Of a stretch of DNA of 64,000 bases, positions 34,611 to 47,984 are shown one piece after another. Location of the stretch: contig CAJQUW010012544.1 in NCBI GenBank assembly GCA_907163375.1, positions 124,001 through 188,000 of the forward strand. The letters are read 5' to 3'. Both the position numbers and the translations under genes were made by a program. The notes beneath the pieces are model-generated. The model did no database searches. It saw only the letters and a list, made by a program, of their open reading frames with translations, and had not been told where the DNA came from. Positions within the stretch are counted from its first letter, which is position 1, and each line of letters opens with the position of its first letter. The DNA is from Prostheceraeus crozeri (lineage: Eukaryota; Platyhelminthes; Polycladida; Euryleptidae).

Positions 34611-37600
34611 ATAACTTATAACTATAACATTATAACATTATATCTAAGCTCACACTTGGACTTTCATGAGAAACATCCGGAGAATGAACACCAGACATTT
34701 GATTTCCTACGATTCTGTGTATTACCATTATCAATGGTTAATAATTTTATCTTATAATCTGTGCAATGTAACATGCAGTATTGTAAAATCTAAAGAATAC
34801 ATGTACATTTTTACATGTAAAATTTTCGCTATACAAATTGACAAGACAATGTCATCAGTTGTGAGACCTTTCGCCAAATCTTGTCGGGCAACACTTCGGG
34901 ACGCGTTCAATAAAGAAAATTAAAGTAATTATATACACACAAAGTGAATCAAGTCAATGAGCAAAAGTCACTGCCACGGAAGTACGAGCGCAAAACACTG
35001 TTTGTTTCTGGACGCATAAAACAGGCCGTAATGATGCCATCATTGTCGCTTAGAGAAATGGTAGCAACATTGGATGGCGTGCGCGAACCAGCTGCTTGAA
35101 AGATGAGTTCTTCTGGTTGGGAGATCAATTGATGTGCACGTCATCATGTGACGTGTGACCGTGCTTGCCGGTACTGCTGAAGATCACTTGCACTTGTCTT
35201 GCATCAACCATTGCGGAAGGTCTTTATCAGCTCGCAGGAATCGGAGAAATGCCTCACAACTTATGACATCGTTTTGTCTATTTTCATAACGAAAACCATA
35301 ACAGCCAACAAATTTTTCATGTACATTTGTGATTTAGTTACAGACAAAGGTGAATTATGCAAATTGTAAACTGGGAAGCCCTTGCGAAATGTGTTCAATA
35401 TCGAAAATGATTATTTCTATTCAGCCAAGCCGCGTAGGACCCTGCTTTTGAACCTCATAATGATGAATTTTCAAATAAATAAATTGACTATCATAAACAG
35501 AATGAAAATATATAACAGAGCATTGTAAAGTAAAAAACAAACACTACAGAACATTGCAGATAGATAACGCGTCATACATGTGAGTTCATTCCCAACAAAT
35601 TAGACTGATTTCAGGCTGTGCCTTCAGCTTGAGCAAAGCTTGAAATCAGCCAATCGGCATGTTTTGACTATACATGTAAGCAAGATTTCGCAAATTATTT
35701 TGCTACTTAAGTTTTGAAAGTGATGTTTTCGACATACTATATAACGCTTGTAGTGAGTGTTATTACTTATCGGATGAGCGGGTTCGCGAGAATATGTAGT
35801 CGCAAAATTCGCTTCTTTACCGATTCGCGAAAATTTCCCGCTTTACAGAATCACAACGTTAGATTCGATACGAATGCTCGAGCGCTTGAAACACGAGTAT
35901 TTGAGTACTCATTTCGAACTCTAGTTTCAGCCACACCACATTTTTTGCGATTATATTGATATTATTTGAGATAAAATGTTGTTCCCCATAATGCATCTGC
36001 ATCAGGAACTAAGCCTGTGTGTGATTAACTATTCTAATCTATAGCTATTGGCTTTTCATGTCTTTTTATGTCATTTTTTTGCTGCATGCAAACCCAAAAA
36101 AATGACATGTATGTCAACCAACGACGGATTTCACATAACAGCTGTAATAATGATAATGAATAATCATCAGTCAGATAGTTATAAACTCTCGCCACAGGAT
36201 TATGACAGCTACTGGTCCCGTCTCGGTACGACTACTGTAATTTCCTAGGCACGGCGTTGTTAACAGTGATTAACAACAGTACATTTGCTTTGAGATGACA
36301 AACATTCATTTTGAATCGAATGATATGGCCTATTTCGATCAGTGAAATAATCAGGCTATATCCATTCAGAGTTATCGGGAAATAAACCACACGCAAAGAA
36401 GAGTAAATGCATATTGTATAGATACGGGAGGTTTGGGTACATAGCCGTGGACATAAGTCAGCTAAATACAAGTATACGCACATCCTGTGTAACAGGTCTG
36501 TAAAATCCATGATAGGCCTGATTACAAGCATCGCAAAGACATATACTAGCTCACTTACAGCATCAGTTAGTGGCTACAAGTGTGGAAGATGCTGCATAAG
36601 GGATCCAATCATGGATAAATTACAAATTTCAGAAGAAGATACCTAAGCGAAAAGTATATGAAACATCTAACCAGCATAATAATGGTGTTGGTGCAACTTC
36701 TCACTATTTCATGCATTCCTGACCTGTTGTACGAATTCTGTTCAATAAAGCATTTCTACACTCGGTCGTTCTCTTTCTGCTAAATACACAATTCTACAAA
36801 AACGCCAAAGCAATGCATCAGATAGAGAACTGATTTTCATTGAAAACTTAATATCCGCATTTCTTGACCAAAAAATGATAAGCTTAATCTTGTCTAATTA
36901 TCATTAAAATATTAATATTCATATATTCGAAAGCAAATTCACATATTTAGGTTAGCCCATCGCCAATTTTCATGTCTTTAATTTTATTTAGCGTGCATTT
37001 ACACATCACTTAATCTTCTGTTTATATTTTAATCTGATATTTCCTGCCTGCAATGGCATCAACAAGATAACCATAGCATTAACGCATTGTTCTAAGTTGA
37101 AATATATACAATGGGTTAAGTATGTACGAACAGCTTGTTCACATGGATCAATCCGATTATGAGGAAAATGATAATAACAGGACTTAAGTAGGTGTGAAAG
37201 CTCACATGGCTAAAAACGACCGAACTCGAATTTTGATGCACATGTAATTTGTTTGGATCAAATGATGCGTATGGAAATTGAAATTTTATTTACTAACAAT
37301 ATCTTTACTCTATCAACAATATCTATACTTTAATTAACAAAAAATTGACAATATCAGGGATCTAAAGGAAATGCGACTTGAATGTCCCTATGTTAGTAAA
37401 TTCCGATCGTATGTTTTATATTATCCAATTATTCGAATGATTACTGTATCCAGAATTCACCACTAGGACTAACAACAAATAATGCCATTGCTTCCTCCTT
37501 TTGTTGTCTTGAGACTTTTGTTAAGCCTGATTGTTTTAACCCTTAATTAAAACAACGTTCCGATGAATCATTTTTTTTAAAAAAACAATTAAAACGAAAT

Positions 37601-40600
37601 GGAAACAAGACCAGTTTTACAAAAGACTGTAACAAACTCACAAGAAAAGAGACGAACCGAAAGTCACGGGAAAAATTAACTACAATAGAATATATATACT
37701 GTCTCTCGTTAGCATTCTTCGTCGATGTTGTAATGTTCCAGCATAGGAACAAGTTTCCCGGTTTAATTTTTGCCCATGATAAGCAGTCTGAAGATCTGGA
37801 CAAAAACTTTGCTCAGTTTGCTGGCACGGCGACAATTGCGAAAGAGTAGAATGCACGAGTCCAGCAAAGCAAGAAAGCTTTTCAATACCGGCTGATGAGG
37901 GAGGGATTAGAAAGATTTTGAACATGAGTATTGCATAGAAGATGATTGTTCTTCATCTCACCATATCTTCTTTTGTAACATACGTTATGACTGCCGCATA
38001 TAAAGGCACAGAAATCATGAAAGTACACGGAAATGCAATAAATCCATTAATCCCACCCGTCGAATTGTTTCATTTTACCCGGGTCGGGGCCTACCCTAAA
38101 AGCAAGCTCATTTAGAATTCCTTTCATCTTGTGCTTGCAAAATATCGACTGAAAATCTCAGATAAAAATAACTGCAAAACGCATCATTCAAGGAATAATC
38201 GAATCTGCTTCTTTCAATCATACTGTACACCAGCGGGCCATACACCGTTCAACTTGTGTTCTCAGCTTTTAAAAGTCATATTGAACACTCACTATAATCA
38301 CTTGAGCAATGACTGTAATCATATCTGTAACTGCCAGGGTGGACAAAAGGTCAAAATGTAAAAACTGCCTCCATTTAAAATCGAGATGTTTCAAGAAGAA
38401 AACATGAGAGCATTACAAAGAATCAGGTACGAGAAGAAAGGGTTTCTTTGTCATTCTTTAATGAATTGATGTGAGCTATGATAGAAGTTGCGATGGCACA
38501 AATTCATTGTTTTACTGATCATCTTTGCTATCATCGTTGTTGACGATGTTTACAGTGAACGTTAACATTAAAGCTGAGGTCATTCTTGTGCTTTTAATAT
38601 CCACGGTAATTGTCACTCTAGACTTCAAAGAAGCTTTGGAATGAAGTGCGATATAATGATGACGCAACGGCACCGCTTACATGATTACCAGATTCATACT
38701 TGATATGTTGGTGAGGAAATTCAACGTTATTGGTGACGAGCAACTTATTGTAAACTTAGTTGCTCAAAAATGAAGTGCAAGGATCTGTGGTGAAAGGAAT
38801 ATCTCGTGACACATGTTAGTAGGATAAGGGTGAAAAGTTGTTTATATAAGTTGTTGTTGTTTATAAAAGTTGTTGTACATACATACTGCATGTTAACTTA
38901 TTTGCTGTGCGAAATTTTAATGTCCTAAAAACGTTCCCCGTGCTGTAGTAATCTAATTGATATTGAAGCATTGAGCAAAGCTCGCTAGGATGGTACAAGT
39001 TCCGTACTAGAATCAGGACATGAAATTTTGCGACTATCAAGCTAGTAGGAAAAAAATCTCCGCTGAATCATTGTAGGTCTATGAAACTTTTCAGCTGTCA
39101 GTTGCTTCTATCCACAACAAACACAGGTCCCAGGGTAATCGGCCCTACCCATTGACCTATTGTTTGAGCATTGCTTACAATGCAATGTTCAGCAGGGTAG
39201 GGGTAATTACTGACGCATATCCAGGTGATAACTTGTGTGTGGTTAAAAGTTCCGGAGGTCGAACACACCGCGTAGGCGAAGCATATTCTTCGAGTTTGCG
39301 GAGCGACACTTGGCTAAGGGGTAGGCCTGTCACGCAACATCAATATGCTAACATCATTATCCAGTGTGGACGAACATATATCGCAGCTTGCTACAATCGA
39401 AATTTTTAAGTCACCTGCAACTTGCACTTGCACCAGAAGGCTTATAAGGTATAGGTCCTAGAGATCAAGGCTCCAATCAAGAGCGATTGGGAATTCATAT
39501 GCACGGTTTTTAACATGCCATGTCAGGTCATTCAAAAAGGTATTAGCTTTACAAAAGTATTTTCCAACAATCGCCGTTTTTTATAGCTTCCACATCCGCA
39601 CTATTGTTTTAACACACCTGGAAGAGCACAACAGACGTTTAGAGACTTAATATATTGAAAGCGTGTGAATGACCTCGTAGTCGTAGGTACCTAAATATGA
39701 CCTTCGTAAATCAAAGGGACTTACCATGGGTATTAATGATTTACCATTACTCTTACTATAGCCAGCCCTTACATAAGGATGTAAACAACAATAATGGTTC
39801 ACTGAAACTCATATAAAACATTTATTTATCTGATCTGTCATTCCAAACAATCGGTTTATTTATTCTCAGTATTGGGTTTATCAATTAATTCTAAACCAAT
39901 GCTATTCAATTTAGTTCATATGAATGCTGTACGTAAATAGCAGCATTACAAACCTTACATGAATAATACCTCGAACACGCATAACACTTTCACTTCCTCA
40001 AATCAAAAATTAACTCCCTCCACCAAAATCATAATTCGTTTATTGTCATGAATACTGATTTTGAGAATTATTTAGGTATTTAACCTATTGTTATAATATA
40101 TTTAAAAGAGAGATGGAGATAGTGGCAAAGTGGGAAGGAGAGCGACAAGAAATTGGATCAATGCTGACTTGGACACAGTCTGCATTGACTATACACACAC
40201 ACTTTTTTTCGTTCGCCACCTCTGATTACGGTATCATGCTTCTTTTAATACTGCAATTTCAAAGAGACAAATACTATAATTCGACCTCTTCCCAGCCCAC
40301 AGATGCAGATTTCAGTGTGAAATATCCCATTTTGGCGCATACCATCGCATCACAGTGCAACACCTGATTGAAAAGTTGGAGAGTCGACTGAAGTTTGAAA
40401 TAAATTAGTCTTTCTTTATGATTAACTGTGTAAATAACATTTAAGATCATGAACGAGAGCATCTGATGGATAAATTAGCCGACGTTTTTTTCAAATTTTC
40501 ATAGGTTCATGGCATGGACTCAAAATGGGGTTCATAGACTATTCTAACAGTGATAGCAAAGCTTATTCATCATAAACAGCTGATTGACATAAAAATAAAT

Positions 40601-41779
40601 ATTTTTTGAAACATGTAAGAAAAGTTGTATCACTAGATAATATGTAGAAAAACAATTCGGTTCAGAAAAGTAATCCGATGGGAGAAAATAAAAAATAAAT
40701 GCGAAAATCTATGATAATGACAGGCTGAAACGCACAGAAAAGCCATCATGTCGTGGACATATGTTGCAATGACAACAGCGACTTCGATGGTGGCCTCTGG
40801 TGGACATTGGATATTGACCGCCGTTGTGATTCTCAGCGGCATTTACAGAGATTCTCACTTTATTTAATATAGAATTCCTTTGAATTATGCTCTGCCCAAC
40901 CTTGCGGTGAGAATCTACAACACCTCAGAATTTCTTTGATAGTCATTCTCGCAGTTGTTCTCTGCAAGATCTATCAGCAGTGTTATAAGCTTGTCGAAGT
41001 GAACAGATAAAATCACCTTCAGTCATCAACTCCATAGTTGTTAATTCTGGTCCCACTCAACTTTGGCAGGAGCCATGCACTGGCAAAAACGGAAAGTTGA
41101 TGGAGCCCATGGATCACAACCAGAAATGATGACCACCAGAGATATTCAGCAATACTTAAGCCTTTATGATAAGCACAATTGGCCATAATCCAAGACAGCC
41201 GACATGAATACCAAACAATGAATAATTTATGGAAGCTGATGGCATTTCTATCCCCTGTAATGAAATGAGGTATAAAATATCATTATTTGAATTAGCTACA
41301 TTTGATTTGAGTCATTTTGAACAATCTCCAATACAAATTTATCTCAGTTGCGCTCTATTTTGATCATCATGTGAAAGATTGGGAAAATCAAGGCATCCAA
41401 CGGTATTGCATCCCCATAAATTGCATTACACAAAGACATTCTGCTACGAAGCACATGCGATACACATGAAAATTAGATTTTAACTTCTGAATGAACTACG
41501 TTTTGCAACATGCTTGCATTCTTTCTCCTTAATCTTCACCGCAGGCATCTGAATGCATTGGATTTAGATTACTTTCAGCCACTGCATCACATCTTTCTCG
41601 ATTTTTTCAATTGTCTTTCATGACCTATCCAAAGCGCTTGTTCGTAGATCTTGGGTCAATTGACAGAATGAGAATATTTCTTGTTAAAATTCGTAATTAT
41701 ATGAACACAGTTTCTATCACATTTCACTGCATCATCTGTTTAGTGATGACAGTTGCTATGACAAAAATAATTTGAGAAA
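34611..41779. other. Intergenic region between SLMAP and TMEM115
   Basis: Seven kilobases between two divergent genes. Only short chance frames are seen. Minor structures include a GATTTCA-TGAAATC inverted pair at 35607-35649, a small hairpin near 36060-36112 and a T-run at 37570. A stretch at 35780-35860 (TTCGCGAAAATTTCCCGCTTTACAG) resembles part of the dispersed repeat at 10590 and 61634. No core promoter could be called. The TMEM115 5' UTR presumably ends at 41779. Confidence 0.55.
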
Positions 41780-42456
41780 ATGGATTCTGTGCGAAGAAAT
41801 GCCTTATCACTATTAAATGAATGTAGCATTTACAGCAAAGGATTATGCGTGGTGTTTTTGATATTTTATTTAATATCGTTCAATCATCAAGCTGCAAAGT
41901 TTGTTTGCATCCAACCAGGATCATTACTGCCTCCGAATTTGTGGCTATGGACATTGATCACTTTTCAATTTTATGAAAGTCATATATGGAATGTGTTTTT
42001 AAACATTTTAACAATTTTTGTAGCAGAAAAACTTCTATTACCTCTATGGGGATATTTGGAACTGATTAAATTCTGTTTAATTGTCAATATTTCTTCAGCT
42101 GTGATGACTGCTTTCTACTTTTACATTGTGTATGTATTCACATTTAAACCTTCCGTATTATTTCTCACATATATTCATGGACTAACTCCTCTCTTCGCTG
42201 CGTTGACTGTTGCTGGTCGTCAGCAAATGGGAGACAATGTTATTTTTGCATTGCCTCTCGGTAATTTGCGGAACAAGCATCTTTCATTTTGCCTTCTCTG
42301 TGTCACACTTGCATTGGTTCTATTGAGAATGATTGAAGTTACATATCTTCTTTTGGCCATAAATGGTATTCTCGTAAGCTGGATTTACCTCAGATTCTAT
42401 CAAAAGCACAAAACTGGTGGAAAAGGAGATTATAGTGATGAGTTTACTTTTGCTGG
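41780..42456 (+). CDS. TMEM115: TMEM115 homologue, exon 1
   Basis: TMEM115 is a Golgi multi-pass membrane protein with a rhomboid-like fold (DUF1751), linked to the COG complex and Golgi-to-ER retrograde traffic (family knowledge). This exon encodes residues 1-225. Hydrophobic segments lie at about 20-36, 68-84, 95-121, 129-146, 168-183 and 187-205. Family words are present: EKLLLPLWGYLELIKF (83-98), the conserved H133-G134, RQQMGDN (147-153), then WIYLRFYQKH (201-210) and GDYSDEFTFA, close to vertebrate SWVYLRFYQRH and GDMADHFAFA. The ATG has a good context (AAAATGG) and no upstream in-frame extension is apparent. The exon ends at 42456 with GG followed by the donor GTAAGT in phase 2. The plus-strand frame would otherwise stop two bases into the intron. 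Confidence 0.95.
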
Positions 42457-44966
42457 GTAAGTTGATCTACATCATCATTTAACAGCTGTGAATTGAACTG
42501 AAAATGTTGTAGTCGTAGCATTTTAGTATATATTCATGTTTCTGCATCTTGCTGTGGAACTTTCACCAATGTCCAATGTATGCTTGTGTAATTAAGCCTA
42601 TGTTGCTGATGTAATTAATCCACATTGAATTAAGCTACATGTACTTAGGGTATAGAGAAGCAGCATCGGGTAAAACACCTATAAATATGTAAAGTTGTCG
42701 AAAAATTATCAATAATTCCGGAGAACCATCTGGCTATCGGTTGAGTGAGACGCAGTGTGGACCTGAGTTGCTAGAATGTAAATTCTATTATCATTTGCAT
42801 ATCAAATTATGTTTCATGTAGGCTGCTGGTGCAGATAGTACCTAGGCTAAAGTTATAGTAGGACCTAAAGTTGATCAAACACAAATTTTTAAACGCTTAT
42901 GTCTGCCACAGATACGAAGAATATACGAAAATGGTCCATCAGAATCACATCGTAAGTTTGGTAGAACTGGAAAATACAATTTGCAGTTTTTCATGGGCCG
43001 ATGAGCGATTGCGCAGAGATTATTTGCGCTTGAAACGTCTTATCAACAATTTGCATTACATGACGATAGGATTGCCTGCTATCAATGATGGCCTATATCA
43101 ATAGTATGCCTGCGACTGTGTGACTCAACCGCTGGAATTGTAATCTTGAATTGTACAAGACCGTATGAAGCAATTGCAAGGAAGTCATGCATCCGGACAA
43201 AAGTTGTTAATGTTTTGCGTATTGAAATCCATTGCTACCCAAAAGCTTGACTCGAAGGACTTCTGGAGGATTTACAACTGAGTCATCAATAGGTCAGTAC
43301 TTCGGTGGTGACACCTTCAGAAGACGAACCCTGAGCTTCTTTGCTAGAATTTATCGAAGAATTCATCATTGGACGATGAATATACAATTCCACCTCCAAT
43401 TCCCATGTGAAAAGATGAAGCATTCAGTATTCTTTCAGCCACAGCCCGAAACGTCAGAAAGATCATCGCAAGTGTCGGTAGTTCAAAGTCCAGTGGACCA
43501 GATGGCATTCCGGTTTCGGTCTTGAAGCACTTCTTTTATCCTAACTATTCAGAAGATGTGTATCCACCGGTGAGTCCCCTTGTTGGAAAGTAACATCATT
43601 GGTTCCAGTTCCAAAGAAAGGGTATGACTCATTTCTTTTATATAAGAAAAAAATAGTTACCGTCCTATTAGCTTGCTTCCAATTGCTGGCAAGATTTTTG
43701 AGGCAGTGATCAACCAACATATTACCTTCCTTTAAACTCGGAACCTCCTGTCAGGAGAACAGTGTGGCTTCGGACACTCGATCAACTACAGATCTCCTAT
43801 CATGTGCGACTGGAAACGTAAGTTGCGCTCTTGATTGACAAGGTGAGGTTACTTTTGTAAGATTTTATTTTGATTTAATTTATTTAAAGCAATCAAATTT
43901 ATTATTTTTTCATGTAGTAACTCGTAGCTTCGTTCATGTAAAAAAAAGAGAATTTTTCAAAAAAATGTATGCTTACTCCTAACCAATATGCAGATTCCAA
44001 CAAAATTTGGAAGGGCTACATTCATAGAACATGGCATTGCCCCTCACACTCGGAATGAGTTGAAAGGATGAGGATTGCCGTTTCTGTACTACATGTAGAT
44101 GAATCGATGCACAATAATTAATGCCTTCTTGAGTTTTGGTTGTCATTTTGACTCTCAACGCATACTGGACTCGGACTGTTTTTGAAGAAACTAACTATGA
44201 AGCTACTGCAAGAACTTGAAGTGGACGTGAAAAAATTGGTCTCTTTGATGACTAGTAATCGTAATGTCATGCAAACAACCCAACAATAGCTACGTTGAGA
44301 GAGTGAATGAAGCTTGTCCAAATATGCTATTTCTCCGTCTGCCCAGACTCATAAAAGGCTAATGATATGCCCACTCAATGTGAATGTTGGAAAAGGCTTT
44401 GGCGAAATGTATGTCCGCTTACTAGAACAAGATGAACTTGGCAGCTTACGATTCTTCGCGCATCTTAGTGGCTTGCTGCGATCGGAGTACTTTCGAAGTG
44501 GAAATGATTCCCTATAAACGAAGTGTATGAAAGCAACCGCCTCGTCATACACCGAAGAGAGTAGACTGATGAAAAAGCAGAACCGGAAGCGATAACTGGA
44601 GACTAAAAACTTCGACAAGAATTCGGCTTATATAAGCGGCATACTTTGTTGTAATTGAAACAGTAAGAAAAATTGACGATGAAATAAGAGCAAATGAGGC
44701 ACGGATCACTAAGTTCAAGCGCCCGATTACTTTGCTTCTTCAGCTGCTCCTTGTTTAATATAAAAATATTTTGAATTGATTTTGTAGCATAGTGATATTC
44801 CTGAATGATGTGAAATGGTTCTCAGTTGGCCGTGTTGTGACTGTATTTTACCTTCCTACTAAATCGCATTTCGTGGATTGTGACCATCTGACTGTGATTT
44901 TGAATCAGCTGTTGTGCTCAATGCATTTTGATTAATTGTTTCCAAATTATCTCTTGTTATTTTCAG
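42457..44966 (+). other. TMEM115 intron 1 (2.5 kb)
   Basis: Bounded by GTAAGT and TTATTTTCAG. It holds the LINE remnant at 43220-43980. The open frames at 42871-43104 and 44314-44618 are unrecognised and probably chance. Confidence 0.85.
43220..43980 (+). mobile_element. LINE remnant (CR1/jockey-like), internally deleted
   Basis: In shifting frames it reads KLDSKDFWRIYN, NLSKNSSLDDEYTIPPPIP, VRKIIASVGSSKSSGPDGIP, VPVPKKG, then YRPISLLPIAGKIFEAVINQ and SGEQCGFGHS. These are the linker and first RT motifs of a CR1/jockey-type ORF. After about 43840 it jumps to a T-rich 3' UTR with CTCGTAGCTTCGTTCATG, which matches the UTR of the 34.4-kb copy (CCTAGCTTCGTTCATGG). The rest of the RT is therefore deleted. 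It has several stops and frame changes and is 5'-truncated. It lies in the TMEM115 intron in sense orientation. Confidence 0.82.
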
Positions 44967-45140
44967 GTTCTTCCCAAATCACCTGGAACCACCCGTTGCT
45001 ATATTTTCGAATACGCTTTTCTCTATTTTGATACGCCTGAAAATATGTAAAAAGTTTGACCGCAGATATGACCTGAATTCCCCAACAACTATCACTCTCA
45101 ATATGTCTGGAGTGGATGTCCATGACTCAGAACGACGAAA
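44967..45140 (+). CDS. TMEM115: TMEM115 homologue, exon 2
   Basis: The acceptor TTATTTTCAG precedes 174 coding bases ended by GTAAGT. Joined in phase to exon 1 it reads GFFPNHLEPPVAIFSNTLFS, ILIRLKICKKFDRRYDLNSP, TTITLNMSGVDVHDSERRK. This tracks vertebrate TMEM115 (FFPE-LQPV, VKICQK, RRYDVGAPSSITISLPGTDPQDAERRR). The cytosolic tail continues in the family for roughly another 65 residues (ALKALNERL and onward). That exon was not found to the right, so the gene model is incomplete at its 3' end. The exon is too broken up for a plain open-frame search and was found by homology and splice sites. Confidence 0.93.
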
Positions 45141-46670
45141 GTAAGTATTTTTGCACTATTATTAGGAAAGCACTGTATAAAGGAGGAAAATGTAGCAATT
45201 TTAATATAGGCGATAATCAAGGAAATGTATTTGAAATTATTTTTGGAATCAGTCCTCTACAAAAACTTGTAACTAAATATATTTGCTGAAACATTGTTGC
45301 TGTGAGAAAATCGTCTCCCTTGTTGGAAGCAGGAAGACCACAAGATCAAATCAGTTGATTAGGAAGAGGCAGACGATTTCCGAATTTTATTTATTTATAT
45401 TATTATTGAATTTGTATGTTGACTTTATCCTCGGCACTGGTTGAAAAATGACCATTCTTTACGTTATCTTTGGAATGCCTCAAGCAATGAATTTTTTGCA
45501 TTCTTGTGTTTATTCGCATAGGGTACTGCTGGGCTATGAATGCAAAAATATGAATGGGTTCTGCTAACGATAGCAGAATCAATCGATCATCTGTATGGAA
45601 AGCAACCCTACGTCTGCAATTCCAATTTTGCGTTTATTACATGATCCGGCTCCCTTCCATCGATTAATCGGTAATCGGCCGATTATCAAAATCATAAATC
45701 GGCACACCCCTAATTACAATGAATATCACCGAATTTTTTCACTCGCGGAAGCTTTGACTTCCCGCTGAAGTAGCAAGACTATTCGTTGCTGCGTTGAAAC
45801 ATGACTTGACTTCACTAACTAGTAGGCCTATCCGAGATTCATTCGACACAAGAAGCGCCAGATGTATCAGGTGGATTTCCTTATTATTTGTTCGGAAGCT
45901 TTCTTAGTGCATATCGTAAGAGTTTCTTCTTATCAGTTATATAATCCAAAGAAGACAATTTCCCGATCGGCTTCTTAAAAGGCGATTGAGAAAGTCGACT
46001 TTAGATAAGGGAAATTATTCACAAGCGAAGATCGAGTTTTAGCTTCAGTTCATGTGTGCAGGCTACATGTTTTTGTGTATTTCTAATAATAGATAACGGA
46101 TAAGTAGACTGAAATTCGGGTTATTTACCCATCTCGATCGATATTTCTCATAGATTCATGCAATAAAAATAGCACTTATTTCATTTTTGAACTTAAACAT
46201 TTAGCCAGTATATTCATTGTGCTATTTTGAGTTTTTCTTTTCAACATCAACCAACTCTTTGATTATAGAGGTTATCTAGTGATGATAATTTGTGTCTGAC
46301 GGAAGAATGAAATCGTGAAAGAAATCAAATCGTTGTTCTTACTATGATTTTATCACTTGACATTTCAGCTCACGACATAATGCTATTTTCATCGATATGA
46401 TTGAAAGTGTTTCTACTCGTTGCTGAATCCAAATAGATTTACTGAGAAACTTCATTACTTAATCTTAGGTTGGTTACCGTCAGTCATAAAGACTGCATAG
46501 TTCCTTAACCATTGTTTTGCAAAGTTTGAATTGAAGAAGACCACACATTGTCATTCATTTATGCATTTTCTTATAAGGCTTCAGCATGATTATCTAATAG
46601 CGCAAACCTTCGTGGATAATTAGAATCGCTTATGTTCTCGGTCTTGTCTGTGAGTGAGTAGTACCATTAT
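45141..46670. other. Probable TMEM115 intron or 3' flank, no exon found
   Basis: Starts with the donor of TMEM115 exon 2. AT-rich, with no recognised exon or repeat. A GTAGGCCTA word is at 45826. Confidence 0.5.
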
Positions 46671-46919
46671 ATTTCATAGTGAATCTCACTTCCGTTCGTG
46701 TCGTCTCCCCAAAAATAGATTAGCTGCTAAAAATATGTACAGTCTTTTTGCTAAAAAAAATTACAACTCTGAGCTTTCGCGAGAGCTGGCTCGCGAAAGA
46801 CTTGTATTTTCACGATTGTATAAAGATTGTATTTTTTAGCAAATAGACTGTACATATTTTTAGCAGCTAATCTATTCTTGGGAAGACGACACAAACGGAA
46901 GTGAGATTCACTATGAAAT
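46671..46919. mobile_element. 249-bp palindromic MITE
   Basis: ATTTCATAGTGAATCTCACTTCCG at the left is mirrored by the complement ending GTGAGATTCACTATGAAAT at 46919. Pairing continues through TAGATTAGCTGCTAAAAATATG and AGTCTTTTTGCTAAAAAA. A nested CTTTCGCGAGAGC hairpin fills the centre. The stem is about 110 bp with few mismatches. No clear target duplication. Confidence 0.8.
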
Positions 46920-47399
46920 TAAATAACCTACCATCAGCTGCCATCAATTATGATGTGAAGTATTTGAAATCTTAAGCAAAGTGACACATTTTCAATGTGT
47001 TCAAATTCATTGCTTTTTACTATCAGATAATATCTGGTATTCTTTTTTGTTTGACAAATTAAAGCATCACATTGCCACATGTTTGATTCATAGATGCAAG
47101 GATATCTCTTCAGATAGATGGAAAGATCGATAGCTGCATTTCAGATTGGACGCAGTATTACATGTCGTTGATTTATGGAGAGAAATCCAATACATTTATG
47201 ACAAATACATACATCATTGATGCTTTCCCTTAACGTTGTAGCTATTTTAACACGATGTATATACGACATTGAAAATGTGGAACGAGTGAAGCGAGTCTAT
47301 ATTTTCAATGAATATAGACGAGTATTAACATTGTTAATGTTGAATATAGACATCGCGATCAACCATGCGGATAACTCGTACAAATTATATTTCAATAAC

Positions 47400-47636
47400 T
47401 AAGCGTCGTTATAATCAGGGCATATATTATAAAAAGAAACTGTTGCTGAACAACATGAGCTCAAAATTTGAAAAGGTGAAGATGCAAAAATAGATATTTG
47501 TAGCACTGGGCTGTGTCTTTGGGAAATCACAGTCATGCGATTATACCACAATTCTATAATGCGATTATATAATTTTGAGCTCATGTTGTTGAATAGTTTC
47601 TTTTTGTAATGTGTGCCCTGATGATAGCGACGCTTA
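47400..47636. mobile_element. 237-bp foldback MITE with TA ends
   Basis: TAAGCGTCGTTATAATCAGG at the left pairs with the complement ending CCTGATGATAGCGACGCTTA at 47636. Arms are about 66 bp (including AACATGAGCTCAAAATT) around a loop of about 105 bp. Both ends are TA, consistent with a Tc1/mariner-type target duplication. It lies 110 bp left of a Tc1-like element but does not share that element's end sequence. Confidence 0.75.
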
Positions 47637-47984
47637 ATCGCAGAAATACATACATTAGCTTATAAAAAAAATAACAGCAACAACACTTCAATTTCCCACC
47701 TTGAAATATGAATTATAATGAAGGCCCTTTTGCCACATACAAATTACACTAAATTCCAGAAGACTTGTCGCACTAGGCTATTAGCTAGCATGGTCATTCG
47801 AGACATGCATTAATCATAGCAGTAGAAAGTCAATAGATAATGGACATTGGATGGCAATATAGATATCTGCGCATCTGCTTCCTCTATAGACAAGCAACCA
47901 TGATATCAACTGCATGCATTATCTCTGTCATAGACAAGTGAGATGAAAAGTTCTTTTATATCAGCTATTGTGTTCTGATGTTCT

